A stretch of 64,000 bases of DNA from Owenia fusiformis (taxonomy: Eukaryota > Annelida > Polychaeta > Sabellida > Oweniidae): positions 8,734,349 to 8,798,348 of the forward strand of contig CAIIXF020000010.1 of assembly GCA_903813345.2 (NCBI GenBank), read 5' to 3'. A model generated the notes under the pieces. The model had not been told where the DNA came from and did no database searches. It worked only from the letters and a program-made list of their open reading frames with translations. Both the position numbers and the translations under genes were made by a program. Positions 13,201 to 24,000 of this stretch are shown here, one piece after another. Every line of letters starts with the position of its first letter. Position 1 is the first letter of the stretch.

Positions 13201-14611
13201 GATCGATTTCAAAAGACTATTTCACAGATCTTACTGCTCACTAGAATATACATGCCCTTGGATATACCACTATACCTGGAAATATGCTAGTTTCCCCTTA
13301 CCTCTTCATAAACATTTTCCCAGTTGGCCCCCGTCTCTGCAATCATGGACGAACCGGTGTCTGAGTTAGCATCCTCAGTGAAGACGGTCATGTCGTTCAT
13401 ATCGTTCATGCGGATCATAACTGTCATGTAGCCGGTGCTTCTCCCGATGTAGTCATGGCCAGAGGAAAGCATTGACATCTTGATACCATACTTCTTGGCA
13501 AACCTAACGCTCTTTTGGACATCCTCTGCGTATCAGAAACATTTTAAAACTTAAACCCATTTAGGCATTAGGCTTATTTTAAGCAACATTGGTACAGATC
13601 GTTCAATAAGTAACATAAGTAAAGCTGATTTTCTCTAATTCTTTAATGTTATCACTCGCACGTACTTATCAAAGCTTTGTTGCATGTATTAAATTGTGAA
13701 ATGTAATAGTATAATCGGAGAAAAATATGAAAAATGTATAATATTTTAATTTAATGCAGAATGAGGGGCAAATAGATCATCTAAAAAATATCAAAAATAC
13801 ATGACCTGAAACTAACTAATTCCACAATGAAGCAAGATATCCCCCGGTCAAAACGACGCATTGATCAGTTGCTGTCGATCTAATTTATTTTGCTTCATTT
13901 ATTTAGTCCAATGGGTATCTTTGGGCGCGGTTTTATGCTAAACAGTATTGAAGCAATAAACTCAGTTAAAACAAATATATGAAATCATGAAGAGTTTTTT
14001 TTAGCTCACAACCTGTTCAATTTTGAATACATTATATAGAGATTATAAAGGCAGTATCAGATCTATAGTGACAAAGTTGCAAGTAAATATGTACAGTATC
14101 CCGTTTATATTCCTTATAACATCAAATATAGTATCTCCCTAAGATCCGGGCTAATACGTATATTATGGATGAAGTTATCAAAGGTCCCATAGTTTAAACC
14201 ACTTTGGCTGATTACAACAAGTCGTTGGTAATCGTTGTTTTTACGCATTTTTGTCCATTATTGGCAAATCAATTGAAAGAGAAACGATGAAATAAGCAAA
14301 CCTGGAGTCCTGCAGATCACAACAAGGGAGGGCCACGTCCAATAATCCCAATTCTTTACGTACTTCACTAGGTAATAACTAGCTAGATCAATATAATGTA
14401 CATCCGTATATCCCCCAGATAGCGAGTACATAAATTCTCCGACCCGTCCATCTGACGGCCAGCAGGGCGTCTCTGCAAGGCAGTACTCCGATTCTTCCCC
14501 GTTACTGAACGCGGGTAAAACGCATACTATGGCCAGCAAAAGCCATCCAAGTTGAGAGATACGCTTGATTATCAGAAGGTGCGCCATGTTACGTTGACTC
14601 AAGCGTATCAT
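9805..14611 (-). CDS. secreted berberine-bridge-like FAD-linked oxidoreductase, five exons, complete
   Basis: Exons (transcript order) 14611-14302, 13525-13302, 12767-12590, 11179-10550 and 10241-9805 join in frame at GT-AG sites into 592 residues. It belongs to the PCMH-type FAD-binding family with a BBE C-terminal domain, flavoenzymes that usually oxidise alcohols, sugars or alkaloids with O2. Visible features: a signal peptide (hydrophobic WLLLAIVCVLPAFS); SSGHDYIGRS with His127 at the position that covalently binds FAD; GGAAHTVAMGGWFLGGGHS, where the second flavin-linking Cys of bicovalent members is Ala191; TDLFWALRGGGGGSFGVVTSF; and the C-terminal YWGNNYGRLLEAKRKYDP motif. So it is probably a mono-covalent flavoenzyme, with several NxT/S sites. 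The hydrophobic C-terminus may be a GPI signal. The start could also be the in-frame ATG at 14587. Substrate unknown. Such enzymes are well known in plants, fungi and bacteria. Confidence 0.88.
10550..11179 (-). CDS. FAD oxidoreductase exon 4
   Basis: Acceptor TTTTACAG, donor GGGA/GTAAGT. The largest exon. Encodes DLFWALRGGGGGSFGVVTSF and the substrate-binding domain. The frame remains open upstream to 11240, but that part is intron. Confidence 0.88.
11260..12057. mobile_element. MULE-like fold-back element with 9-bp target duplication
   Basis: Inverted ends GGCTTTGTATAAAAAACC / GGTTTTTTATACAAAGCC. Arms of about 160 bp include CCCACGTACGTGGG palindromes and TTTGAAGGGTTCAATTTTAAA. The flanking 9-bp direct repeats are CTCCCTTAT at 11251-11259 and 12058-12066. 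A third, internal copy of arm sequence lies near 11725-11790. A 9-bp duplication and long inverted ends are typical of Mutator-like elements. It sits in the intron between exons 3 and 4 of the oxidoreductase gene. No transposase. Confidence 0.75.
12155..12242 (+). repeat. tRNA-derived SINE head or tRNA pseudogene
   Basis: A-box-like GTTGGCCGAGAGGGCTTGAG and B-box-like GCGAGTTCGAGACGC are spaced as in a type II (Leu/Ser-like) tRNA with a long variable arm. The acceptor stem does not pair well, so a functional tRNA is unlikely. Confidence 0.4.
12590..12767 (-). CDS. FAD oxidoreductase exon 3
   Basis: Acceptor TGTTTCAG, donor GAAG/GTAACG. Encodes VDKHDLIAVGGAAHTVAMGG and LGGGHSAVSRKLGLGVDQI, the glycine-rich flavin-binding turn where bicovalent relatives carry Cys. 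Confidence 0.85.
13302..13525 (-). CDS. FAD oxidoreductase exon 2 (flavin-linking His)
   Basis: Acceptor ATACGCAG, donor GAAGAG/GTAAGG, ends in phase 0. Encodes EDVQKSVRFAKKYGI, the SSGHDYIGRS flavin site and GANWENVYEE. Confidence 0.85.
14302..14611 (-). CDS. FAD oxidoreductase exon 1 (signal peptide)
   Basis: Start ATG at 14611, with an alternative at 14587 that puts the hydrophobic core closer to the N-terminus. Encodes the signal peptide and PSLVVICRTP at the start of the FAD domain. Donor CCAG/GTTTGC leaves one base (phase 1). Confidence 0.8.
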
Positions 14612-15159
14612 GAGCTACATGCTGGACAAAAACATGATCTCTGTTTATGTTAGCTGTGGGTGTCGTACGTTCCACTAGTTCCTAAATCCGTTTTTCTAAA
14701 TATCGATTATCGATATCTTAACTACAATAAACGCCGTATAAATGTATGATCTGCAAAGGTATGTATGATCCCTATATATCCACTTATCCGATTTTTATTC
14801 GTTGTTTTTATGTGTAGTGATCGTCGCTTTAGGTGCAGGTCGAAAGTACAGTGCAGTTTAGTAAAGTACAGTTTACTCATACATTCTCATTAAATGTGTC
14901 TAATTTCATTTAATATTTCTTCCTGAAATGCCAAATGAGCATACCATTTGTATCGTTCTATATCTACAGGGCTACATAGTGTAGCATCGTTCATTATTGT
15001 TTCGTTATGGTTGGTATGGTAACATGGACAATGGTACCTACTCAGACCAAATATGTTACGCCGTGCTCACACTTGTTCCAATCTTCAACCTGGGAATACT
15101 AAACCACTACACATTGTGTATTAATGAGAAAAATGCATCACTCAATAAGAGTACAATAA

Positions 15160-15316
15160 CACGGAGGTAAAGCCACGATGATACCATGAGCACATGCTTT
15201 GAGGATGCGCGTTGTTTGAACCTACCGCCGAGCTCATTTATACATGAAGACCCCATACACAGTCATGATACCGCCGAGCAAGCTCATTGCATCATCGGGT
15301 CTGCTTTACCCCCGTG
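15160..15316. mobile_element. 157-bp MITE-like element
   Basis: Inverted ends CACGGAGGTAAAGC / GCTTTACCCCCGTG, flanked by 5-bp direct repeats AATAA at 15155-15159 and 15317-15321. The low complexity of the flank makes the duplication only moderately convincing. Confidence 0.5.
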
Positions 15317-15692
15317 AATAACGTCATTTCGAAGGGCAATACATAGAGGTTATTTAATGGGAGATTTTGAGACAGAGTATATCTGAGGGAAACAGGTTTA
15401 AGGTTTTCATATATATTTAATTATACATCATTTCTATTCTTTATTCCTCTTAAAGGGGACCACCACCATGGTCACATGATCAGTCGTGTGGAGGTAAGCT
15501 CCCAGTTGAAATAAAAGCACTGTCCTCCTTTGGTTTATGTGAAAAGTAGCTAATACCCTCATGTATTTGGTCAGTTTGTGTGTCACACGACTTATCCACA
15601 CCATATGCTTCATTCAACATATTTTATGCTATTAAGCTGCATATAAAAACACTACTTTGCAGTAAAAACGAACTACTGGATGAACTAAGGTT

Positions 15693-16086
15693 AGGGTAAT
15701 TAAATTAGTTGTTTCTCATTCTTGCCCGCGTGTGGCCCAATCCCCCTCCACCCTTTTTCTGCCATTTCTGAGAAAAAACACCGTACCTCGCGCGCATCCA
15801 TGGCGCGCGTGTGAAACACTTTTTTTTACTTTTTATGGATCAGGATAATTGACAATATCGTGGTACTGATATATGATCAAATATACCAGTAAAGTAGGCT
15901 AAATTCAACATAAACCCACTTTATTTCCTTCAAAATTAGTTTGTTTTTTACAGTTATTTTAAAGAAAAAAACCATCCCGTTCCTCATCAGCATTTTAGAT
16001 AGACAAAAAAAGGTAATATAAAAACCGTCATTCCCGTATCAATTTTGAAAAATAGAAGAAAGAGAAACAACTAATTTAATTACCCT
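15693..16086. mobile_element. 394-bp inverted-repeat element
   Basis: Inverted arms of about 30 bp, AGGGTAATTAAATTAGTTGT at the left and its reverse complement ending ATTACCCT at the right. No clear target duplication. Confidence 0.55.
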
Positions 16087-16558
16087 GGCCTAACATAAAA
16101 TACAAAGCCACTAGCCAGCTCATACAGTATACTTACCCCTTGCAAATTGTAATTTATTGAATTCACAGTAAACCCATCAATTTAAAAAAAACAAAGAATA
16201 TTGTTCTCATGGATCTATTATTCATGTTAAACTAACTATGAAAATATAAATATGAAATAATATGTTAGCTTGAAGTCATATATAAGATGAAAATATATGT
16301 CCATGCATTTGCATTTTTCCAAAGGGAACAATTATTCCCATGTAAGTAAATACAGGTGCAATATATAATTTATATGTATATCTATGTCATCTGTTTATAC
16401 ATGCGCGTATAGTGATACATTTGAACAAGATGATGGTTCTGGAAAGAAATGAGTGTGGCAGATTTGCTTAAAAGCCACATACACCACAAAAGCAAGACCA
16501 ATTTGAAAGTAAGTTCATTATTCTTAAGGGTACACTTCAAGTGAAAGCTACATTGCTA

Positions 16559-16805
16559 CAGGGTGGCCTATCATTCTGAGACAAATGTATTATCAAACGA
16601 TTGTGATTTTCGAAGCTAAAATATAATATCTTGAGCAGATGGAAGTACATTCCCATGAGATATGTACATATATATCGTCAAAAGTGATAACTATTTATTG
16701 AGTGTAATGAAACGTATCCTTCGCCAACTGCTTTTGTTTGAGATAATTATCATGAAATATTTTTAAATTAATTTTTATGTGTGTCATTGATCCTAATCCA
16801 CCCTG
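16559..16805. mobile_element. 247-bp TA-flanked MITE, CAGGGTGG ends
   Basis: Ends CAGGGTGG / CCACCCTG flanked by TA dinucleotides at 16557-16558 and 16806-16807, as for Tc1/mariner-type elements. Shares its end sequence with the element at 36835-37392. Confidence 0.55.
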
Positions 16806-17565
16806 TAGTCTGGTGTTTGTAGAGCACTGCACCTCGTACAACTTGTTCTCACAAATATCAAACCTCATTTACTAATTAATTTTTTGTGTGAATATGAAGA
16901 GTCCAAGCATTGCTTTTTTATGTTTACTGTATAGCTATATTTAGCCTCGATAACCATGATTTTTTAAAACAAAATCCCACCGTTAGATTTCGAGCTATTC
17001 ATGTTTACTCATTTTTCTAATTGGAAAACAATGCAAATCTCATTTTTTCAAAGGAAAAAAATTGAAATTCTAAGACGGTGAAAAATCATTAAAAAATACA
17101 CAGATTCAGAATCCGGCAACATTTTCCCTTATTCCTCTCCGTTAAGAAGTTTTGTTAGGTGTTGGATCCCTTTAAGTTCCTTTGCACTCAATACGTGAAA
17201 TCATTCATAAATAACCTTATCCTTATAGGGACCAACATTTACCTCCTTTTAGAGTTGTAGGAAGTCCAGTAGATTCTAGTTTGGTAATTATGGGAAGTTA
17301 TTATTCGCCTCATTTTTGGAATCTTCCCTGAGGAACTTTCAATACTTTCGGACTATTCTTCAGTATCATCTCAGAAAATCATCCTCAGAACAGTTTTAAC
17401 ATTTTGACATGGCACAACGTACTTACTAAATTGTATTGACTTACATGTACTGTATAAGATTGGATTTTAATATTGAAAGAATAAACTTTTAGGACTTTTA
17501 CTTCGAGTTTTATGTTAGTTTATAACCTGGGATAAACTGTTTCATCTACCTTGGTCCAATATTAT

Positions 17566-17701
17566 ACAAATATTGAATTCTGTGGAGTTGAATATCTGTA
17601 TATATTTCTGAAGGCGTATTCACCGCAGCCCGAAGGGCGAGGTGAATACATCACTTAGAAATATATACAGATATTCAACGATCAAAGAATTCAATATTTG
17701 T
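17566..17701. repeat. 136-bp fold-back palindrome
   Basis: Arms ACAAATATTGAATTC and GTTGAATATCTGTATATAT recur as reverse complements around a centre with GTATTCACC...GGTGAATAC and GCCCGAAGGGC. Probably a small DNA transposon. Confidence 0.6.
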
Positions 17702-18218
17702 TTTATTATTTCCTCATTAAAGTAGCACACAGTATTAAAGTTAGAAGTCACAATATTGTTATCTTCAGACGTTTTCTAACCAGGGAGACATGGAATACCT
17801 CTATTTATCCGATGGATACTAAGTATATGGGGATACCAACACAAGATAATTTTCGTATACGCCACTACAATCGTATCCGATCCACGACGTGATATCCAAT
17901 CGTATCCGACGGATACTATTTTAAAAAATATTTTGAAAAAAATGTGAACTTTTGAGAAAAAAATGTTTTGAAAATTAATTCGGAAAAAATTGAAAATAAA
18001 ATTATAGAAATAAAAAAAGATGAAAAAAATTGGAAAAAATAGAAATAATATTTGGAAACAACTTGAAAAGTTCCAAGGTTATATGCTCAGTAAAAATGAG
18101 TTACATTTTTTCATGCAATCATTCTATAAAAATAAGGTCACAGAAAATACATGTACATGAAAAAATAGAATAGAATTATTTGAAGTCCATACAAAAATAG
18201 CGACAATCGGATAAATAT

Positions 18219-18355
18219 GATATCCTATGATTCTCGGCTATCATTTTTATCCACTCTTGGATATCGCCGATCTCCACTCATTCGCTGCGCTCACTCGTGG
18301 AGATGAGCGATATCCACTCATGGATAAAAATGGTATCCCTCAAAAATAGGATATC
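18219..18355. repeat. palindromic element rich in GGATATC
   Basis: GATATCCTAT...ATAGGATATC outer arms, with nested GGATAAAAATG, GATATCG and CTCCAC...GTGGAG pairs. Flanking DNA (17790-18220) has further GTATCC/GGATAC motifs, so the element may be larger. Confidence 0.5.
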
Positions 18356-19100
18356 CTCTATATATTTTTTAGTCACACGGTATAACTTATATATATCTAA
18401 TTGACCAATGAGAGAGCGAGTATCACTGCATGGAAATAAAAATTCACTATATTGTCCTTCGAAATGACGTTGTTAAGAATTATTACCACTGCTGATTTAA
18501 GGAATAAATAATGTTAGGCCATTAAATATGGTGAAATTCAGCACTAATTGAACAGAATGTCGTACAATGAACGAACTGAAGGTGAGTGAATTTCTACTGA
18601 TATTCTGGTGGTTATGTCCCTCTAAAATTGATTGGTAAACTTCTCATAAAAAATATTGAATTTTCCAAAAATCGGCCGTGTCAATACTGTTTGTAAAATT
18701 CCAGCATATGCTATATCGACGGACGATGTACTGATGTAAAACAACATGTGTTCAATAAGTAACTTTTTCATTTTACCTGTATTCCTAATTTATCTTTATT
18801 TAGTTATTGAGTAGAGTTATTGACTAGCAATGTTAAAGGTCAAACTTATGACAACTCCAAGATCTTATACATGGTGTTGTCCAATGGACGGCACAAAAGC
18901 GAGCGTTTTCCAATTGACGGCACAAAGCAAGCGTTTTCCTGGTTTCATTGAAAAGAGAAAATTGCTTGAGAAAAGAAGATAATGGTTTTAGTCTGACCAG
19001 TTATAAAAGTTCTTAGTAGGAAGACAATCTACTTTTTAATCTAATGAGCATATGAGATACATGTTTCATAGACAAAGATCAAATTAAATCAAATTTTTAT

Positions 19101-19133
19101 TATTGTATTGTATTGTATTGTATTGTATTGTAT
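19101..19133 (+). repeat. (TATTG)n microsatellite
   Basis: Six to seven copies of the pentamer TATTG. Such a tract can mark the 3' end of a LINE on the opposite strand, but no LINE coding sequence is visible beside it. Confidence 0.7.
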
Positions 19134-20114
19134 CCTTTATTACCACATTATTTCAATGTGAGAACATTACAATTTTCAATATTTTTTTTCAAACATTATT
19201 GAAAATTAAGATAAAATAAAGTAAAATATGATACAGACTTGGGCAAGGCTAAATTTGTACAAAAAAGCTCATATCATATTGTTACATTCATAGTGAGCAT
19301 TGATTTTTGGGTCTGTGAAAGGCATGTGGGATTTGAATATTATAATTCATTTTTGGTCCAAGATTGTAATCTGCAAGCGGTTTCTGACATTTTGTCAATA
19401 CATGTAGACATAAAACAAATGTCACGTGAGTTGTGGTGTGCCTTAGTTCATCCCCCGGGCTCCATCCGCTATGAGTCAAGGCCTGGGCGCGCGGAGTCAA
19501 GGTTACCGCTATCTCTTGGTCCCGTTGTAAAGGTAAAAGGGTCCTATCAAATTTTGGTCCTACTCTCTATTAATTTATATGGTGACCTAATTACAATTAT
19601 TTTCCTTATTATTTATACACAGTCAGGACCAGCAAGGGCCGTAAGGAAAGGGGACCATAATCCCCAGGGGACCATAATTTCTTTTACACCGGACTCGATT
19701 CCCAGTTCAGACAAGTTTGTTTGTGCATTATGTAATTCTGGATGTTTGAGTGAAAAAAAAAAAAAAAATGTTTGAGTGAGTGGGTCACGACTCGTATATA
19801 GAAGGTAGTGCACGGAATTACACAGGGCTCCTCCAAGAAGGGGTTTCTGGCTTTATATATTCCGGAATATACTAATGAGGTTTTGCTGGCCAATCAAAGA
19901 TCTGCATTTAACAATTCGCTAGCACAGATAAATCCACCAGATCTTTAAAAGGTACATGACAAAGGTAAAAAGGCTATAACAGGGTCAGTAATTGAGTTCA
20001 CTGAATGAACCTTTTTGATACAAATAATGTCAACTCGCTTTCTATTGTTCGTACTACATGTATGGTGTCATGATTTATGATCTCCTTTGTTAATTACCTG
20101 CAAAGTATACTAGA

Positions 20115-20400
20115 GATCGTCCCATTATTTCCACATTGCTATAACTATTAGTCACATGATCAAAATTATGTATCTGATTGGCTCTGCTGCCTACCCAAAT
20201 GGATATGACAAGGTGGGCCTAATTGTTTTTCCTCATTTTGCACTTATAACAATGTGGCACTGGATATCTCCAAAAGGAAATGAGATCCATTGAAATGGAC
20301 CTCAGAAATGAATTCCTCGGGGAAAAATTGAGAAAGATAGTATACTTATCTCAAAACCTGTAAAAAGTGAGTTATAACAATTTAGAAATAATGGGACGAT
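20115..20400. mobile_element. 286-bp inverted-repeat element
   Basis: Ends ATCGTCCCATTATTTC and its reverse complement GAAATAATGGGACGAT, with further ATAAC/GTTAT pairing inwards. No convincing target duplication. Confidence 0.55.
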
Positions 20401-20562
20401 GTCATATGACCTTTCCTTTTGATATAGCACGAACTAGCACGCAACATCAAAAATAAAGGTCACATGATTGACTACTACAGTATACCAGGTGTGGTTGGTT
20501 GGTTTAGGAGAGGCCATGCAATGTCACAGTTAAGTATGAGGTATGTTCATTGAATATTATAG

Positions 20563-21070
20563 CTATGACACAATTTCTGTTGCCTCTATTTTAACATCAC
20601 TTTTGAACACATTTTGTTCATCTACTTTTAAAGTTTCTTTCATTGTTCCATTTAAATGTATCATAGTACTTTGTTCTGTTTTACATTTCTTTTCATCATC
20701 ATAACCACCATCATCATTCTCATCTTTTAATCTCTTTATGTTTTTAATTTCTGGTTTATGATCTTTGACATCATCCATTGTTGCTATAACAACTCCTCTT
20801 TTGTATTTCTCACCTTTTACAGTATGCACGGACTGGAGTCTTGGATTGTGCCCACCATATGTTGGAATATCAATACCAAGTTTCTTACATAGTTTACACA
20901 TAACTGTATCAACATATGAATGAATTTTTAGGTGACATTTTTTATCATGTTTGGTTGGTTGGAGATTCACAATGACGAGTTTGCCTCCATTTTTCTTTGC
21001 CAAGAGAGGTAAGTTCCCACTAGGTATGATCTGCAGGGAGGTTCCCAGGCATATACTGAGATCTGCCTTC
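20563..21070 (-). CDS. SIRT6: SIRT6 exon 6 (terminal)
   Basis: Acceptor TTATTTCAG. Encodes [38 protein letters not shown], the end of the Rossmann fold and a tail of roughly 100 residues rich in Lys, Asp and Glu. Stop TAG at 20563-20565. Confidence 0.92.
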
Positions 21071-24000
21071 CTGAAATAAGAACATTTGATTTGTTTATTA
21101 TGTCAGTAAAGCAGTGAGAAAGGAATATCTTTACAGGTAATTCATTGAAGACACATAGAAACATTTCTTATTTTAAACAACATCAGATTCTATATCAGGG
21201 CAAAACATCTTTTCTGCTTGAACCTGGTTTGAATGCAAGAGGTTGTTTTAATAAAATTTGAATGATCATTAAATTATTAGGGGTATTCTGTATACAGTTG
21301 TATTCTTCCTTTTCAAATACTGAATGTAAAATGCATTCAATAGACAGTAAAGCAAGGCATTAACATGCAAAATGTCACTACCTGCCATTGGTTACAGACA
21401 CCAAATGTCAACTACCTAACATCAACCACCATCCACAAAAACTTCAATGAGATTAATTCATAGTTGATGCCATAGGCTTAAACTAGTATGCTGGAATTCA
21501 ATGGAGTAGCAAATCCCACTGAACAAACATATTTTAAATGCCTTTTTGAGTAGAGGTCCCATAAGGTATCAGCCAATGGAATTCAATGAATTCTAAATGA
21601 CAGCCAGGACAAAAGGAGGAACAGATGGACAAACAGACAGATGGTTGGCTTCTCTATGTCACTCTCGAACTTAGCACAGATACATGGAAAATAAAGTAGG
21701 TGCGAGTAGGTAGTTACCAGTTTCATCACCAGGTGGCTCGCTCGGGTCAGATAGCATGGCGCGTATAGTAGAAAGTTCACTTTAACTTAAATTACATCTG
21801 TTTTAGTGGTTCAATTTTCATATAACCCTTATGTATCTAATATTTATGCAAATTAAAATATGTCCTGTAAAAGAAAATGTTATCTGTCCAATACAAGAAA
21901 AGATGTTTCACTTTTTGTGATTTTGTAACATGGGGTCTATTGGGAATCAACCCGAACTAGAAGTCACATTTTCAAAAAGAATTAAATTTTCAAAACCATG
22001 TTTCTAGATGTACCTCTACATGTAGATTTCAAATATGACATCACTTTGACTGAATTTTGAATATTTAACGACATAAATCAAGATTATTTCTACTCGCATC
22101 TAGTTTATTGCCAATACTGGAAAATATTTTTCGACTGTCTTGCCTTCGAAATAATAATATGTTTAACGAGAAAAACATGAAATTCACAGAAAAGCAAATC
22201 TGAGATTTCATGGTAGAAAAAACCAGGCAGGTGAAGTTTTCCCTTTAACAAAAAACTTCATTACACAAAAAATTCACAAGATACTTGTACAACTCCATTT
22301 TCAGAGAGTGTCCCAGAAAATATTAACATTACTTTATGAATGATGACATAAAAATAATCAAGTATTTTCTACCTATCCGTGTGAATACATTACATCCAAA
22401 TGTGTACAATGCCAGTTCTGACAGTGTTCACATTAGTCAGGTTTCACTGTATATTGTCAAGCAAAGTGCCTTTAACAGTCTAAATCTGACATTCTGGATT
22501 TAGTAGGAAGAAAAATGTATTTAAATAAACTTTAAGACACTGTTTTCCACCATGACAAAACAAAACAACAATTTGAAGATAAAGCATTTATTTTATGGTC
22601 TATCATGTTAAAGTACAATTAACAAGGTATGTCATTGAAATGTAGACCCTGTGCAAAGTTTGCAAATAATGTTTAATCATTCGAATATTATTTTTCTTGA
22701 CTTGGAAAATATTTGAGATATTTTTTGAAAAATAAGAAATTTGAAAAAAGGTTTCTCATCGTATCATTTTGAATATTTGAAGTTCTAGCCATTTTAGAAA
22801 ATAAAATTTAGATTATTAGATCATCAAATACAACACTTAACATTGTAAAACACATTATTTTCTCTACTCTAATGAATAGATAAGGCAAAAGTCATATTAT
22901 TTCAACCATTCAATCTATGGTTTTATGCATATATAAATGTTTAAAGCATTTTAAAAATTTTGCCGTCACAATGATACGCTGTGATGTCACTCAGGCTGGA
23001 TTTTTTTTGTACAAATGTTTTCTAAAGATGCTTTATTTTCAAAATAAAGCATTATTGTTGAATAGGTTGAAAATAAGTTTTTATCATGTTTTAAACATAA
23101 ATATACCATTGGATAAGTCAGAACAAAAACTTTAATACGCTTCTTCTCTGAACCACTTTCTAACACAAAATAGGTTTTTCGGCAATAAAAGTGGTAGCAA
23201 TCTTTGTGATTTGTTTTGCCAAAACTTGCAGACATTATTGATAACAAGGTGCCTGCCAAATTTCAAGCAAATAGGTGGAACACATGTTAAGTTATGACCA
23301 ACAAATCGACTTTATATTGGACACATTTTAAAAGTGAAACCATTTCAATTGTTATTGAAAATGATAGCTCACCCATGTGGGCTAAAAATAACCAAAAACA
23401 AAAGATGAAATGATGGGTTCCAGATTCCATTACCGCCTCCCCATGAAAAAATATAAATTCACCTGATATTTCAAAATTAATGTACTTCATATTCTCCCTT
23501 GATGTGATAAAACACTTGTGTGTTAAGTCAATACACCCTTTCTGAATTTAATGAACCCCATTTCAGGCCATTTGTGTCACAACACATAAATATTTTTCAA
23601 AGTGTACATTGCAGTCTTCATTTTATTCCTAAAAAAATTTCATTCTAACCGTGGGGGTATTTGCCCCACATTACACTCCTTTATATCCCACAGAATATAT
23701 TTTATTATAACATGAACCTATGAATTTATTCTTATTTGTTATAAACCATTTGTTAGTTCATAAGATAAGAAACCAGTGCTCTCTGACCAGTATTACATCA
23801 TCATAGGTATGTTATAAATCGTATATCTCACTATCATGGCACATATGCCCTAGTTTCTCAGAGATCATATATGCCACGATAGTGACATGACCTCTACTTA
23901 AAACACTTTTGAGCAGTCAAATTGTATGACTTGTCTCAATAGAATAAAATTCTTGTTAAGCAATACTTGGATGGCTTTGGGGTAGATCCAGTTAGAAATA

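Larger units (their letters stand above)
14612..20562. other. intergenic region with small inverted-repeat elements, no gene seen
   Basis: About 6 kb between the 5' end of the oxidoreductase gene and the 3' end of SIRT6. No exon with family similarity seen on either strand. It holds several short palindromic elements listed separately, a tandem duplication of about 37 bp near 18880-18955 (GACGGCACAAA...GCGTTTTCC twice) and a poly(A) run near 19751-19768. Confidence 0.5.

Noticed and set aside
19239-19813. Overlapping frames of 66-178 codons on both strands near 19.2-19.8 kb
   Set aside because: They include a poly(A) run and a transposon end (GACTTGGGCAAGGCTAA), show no domain and disagree on strand.
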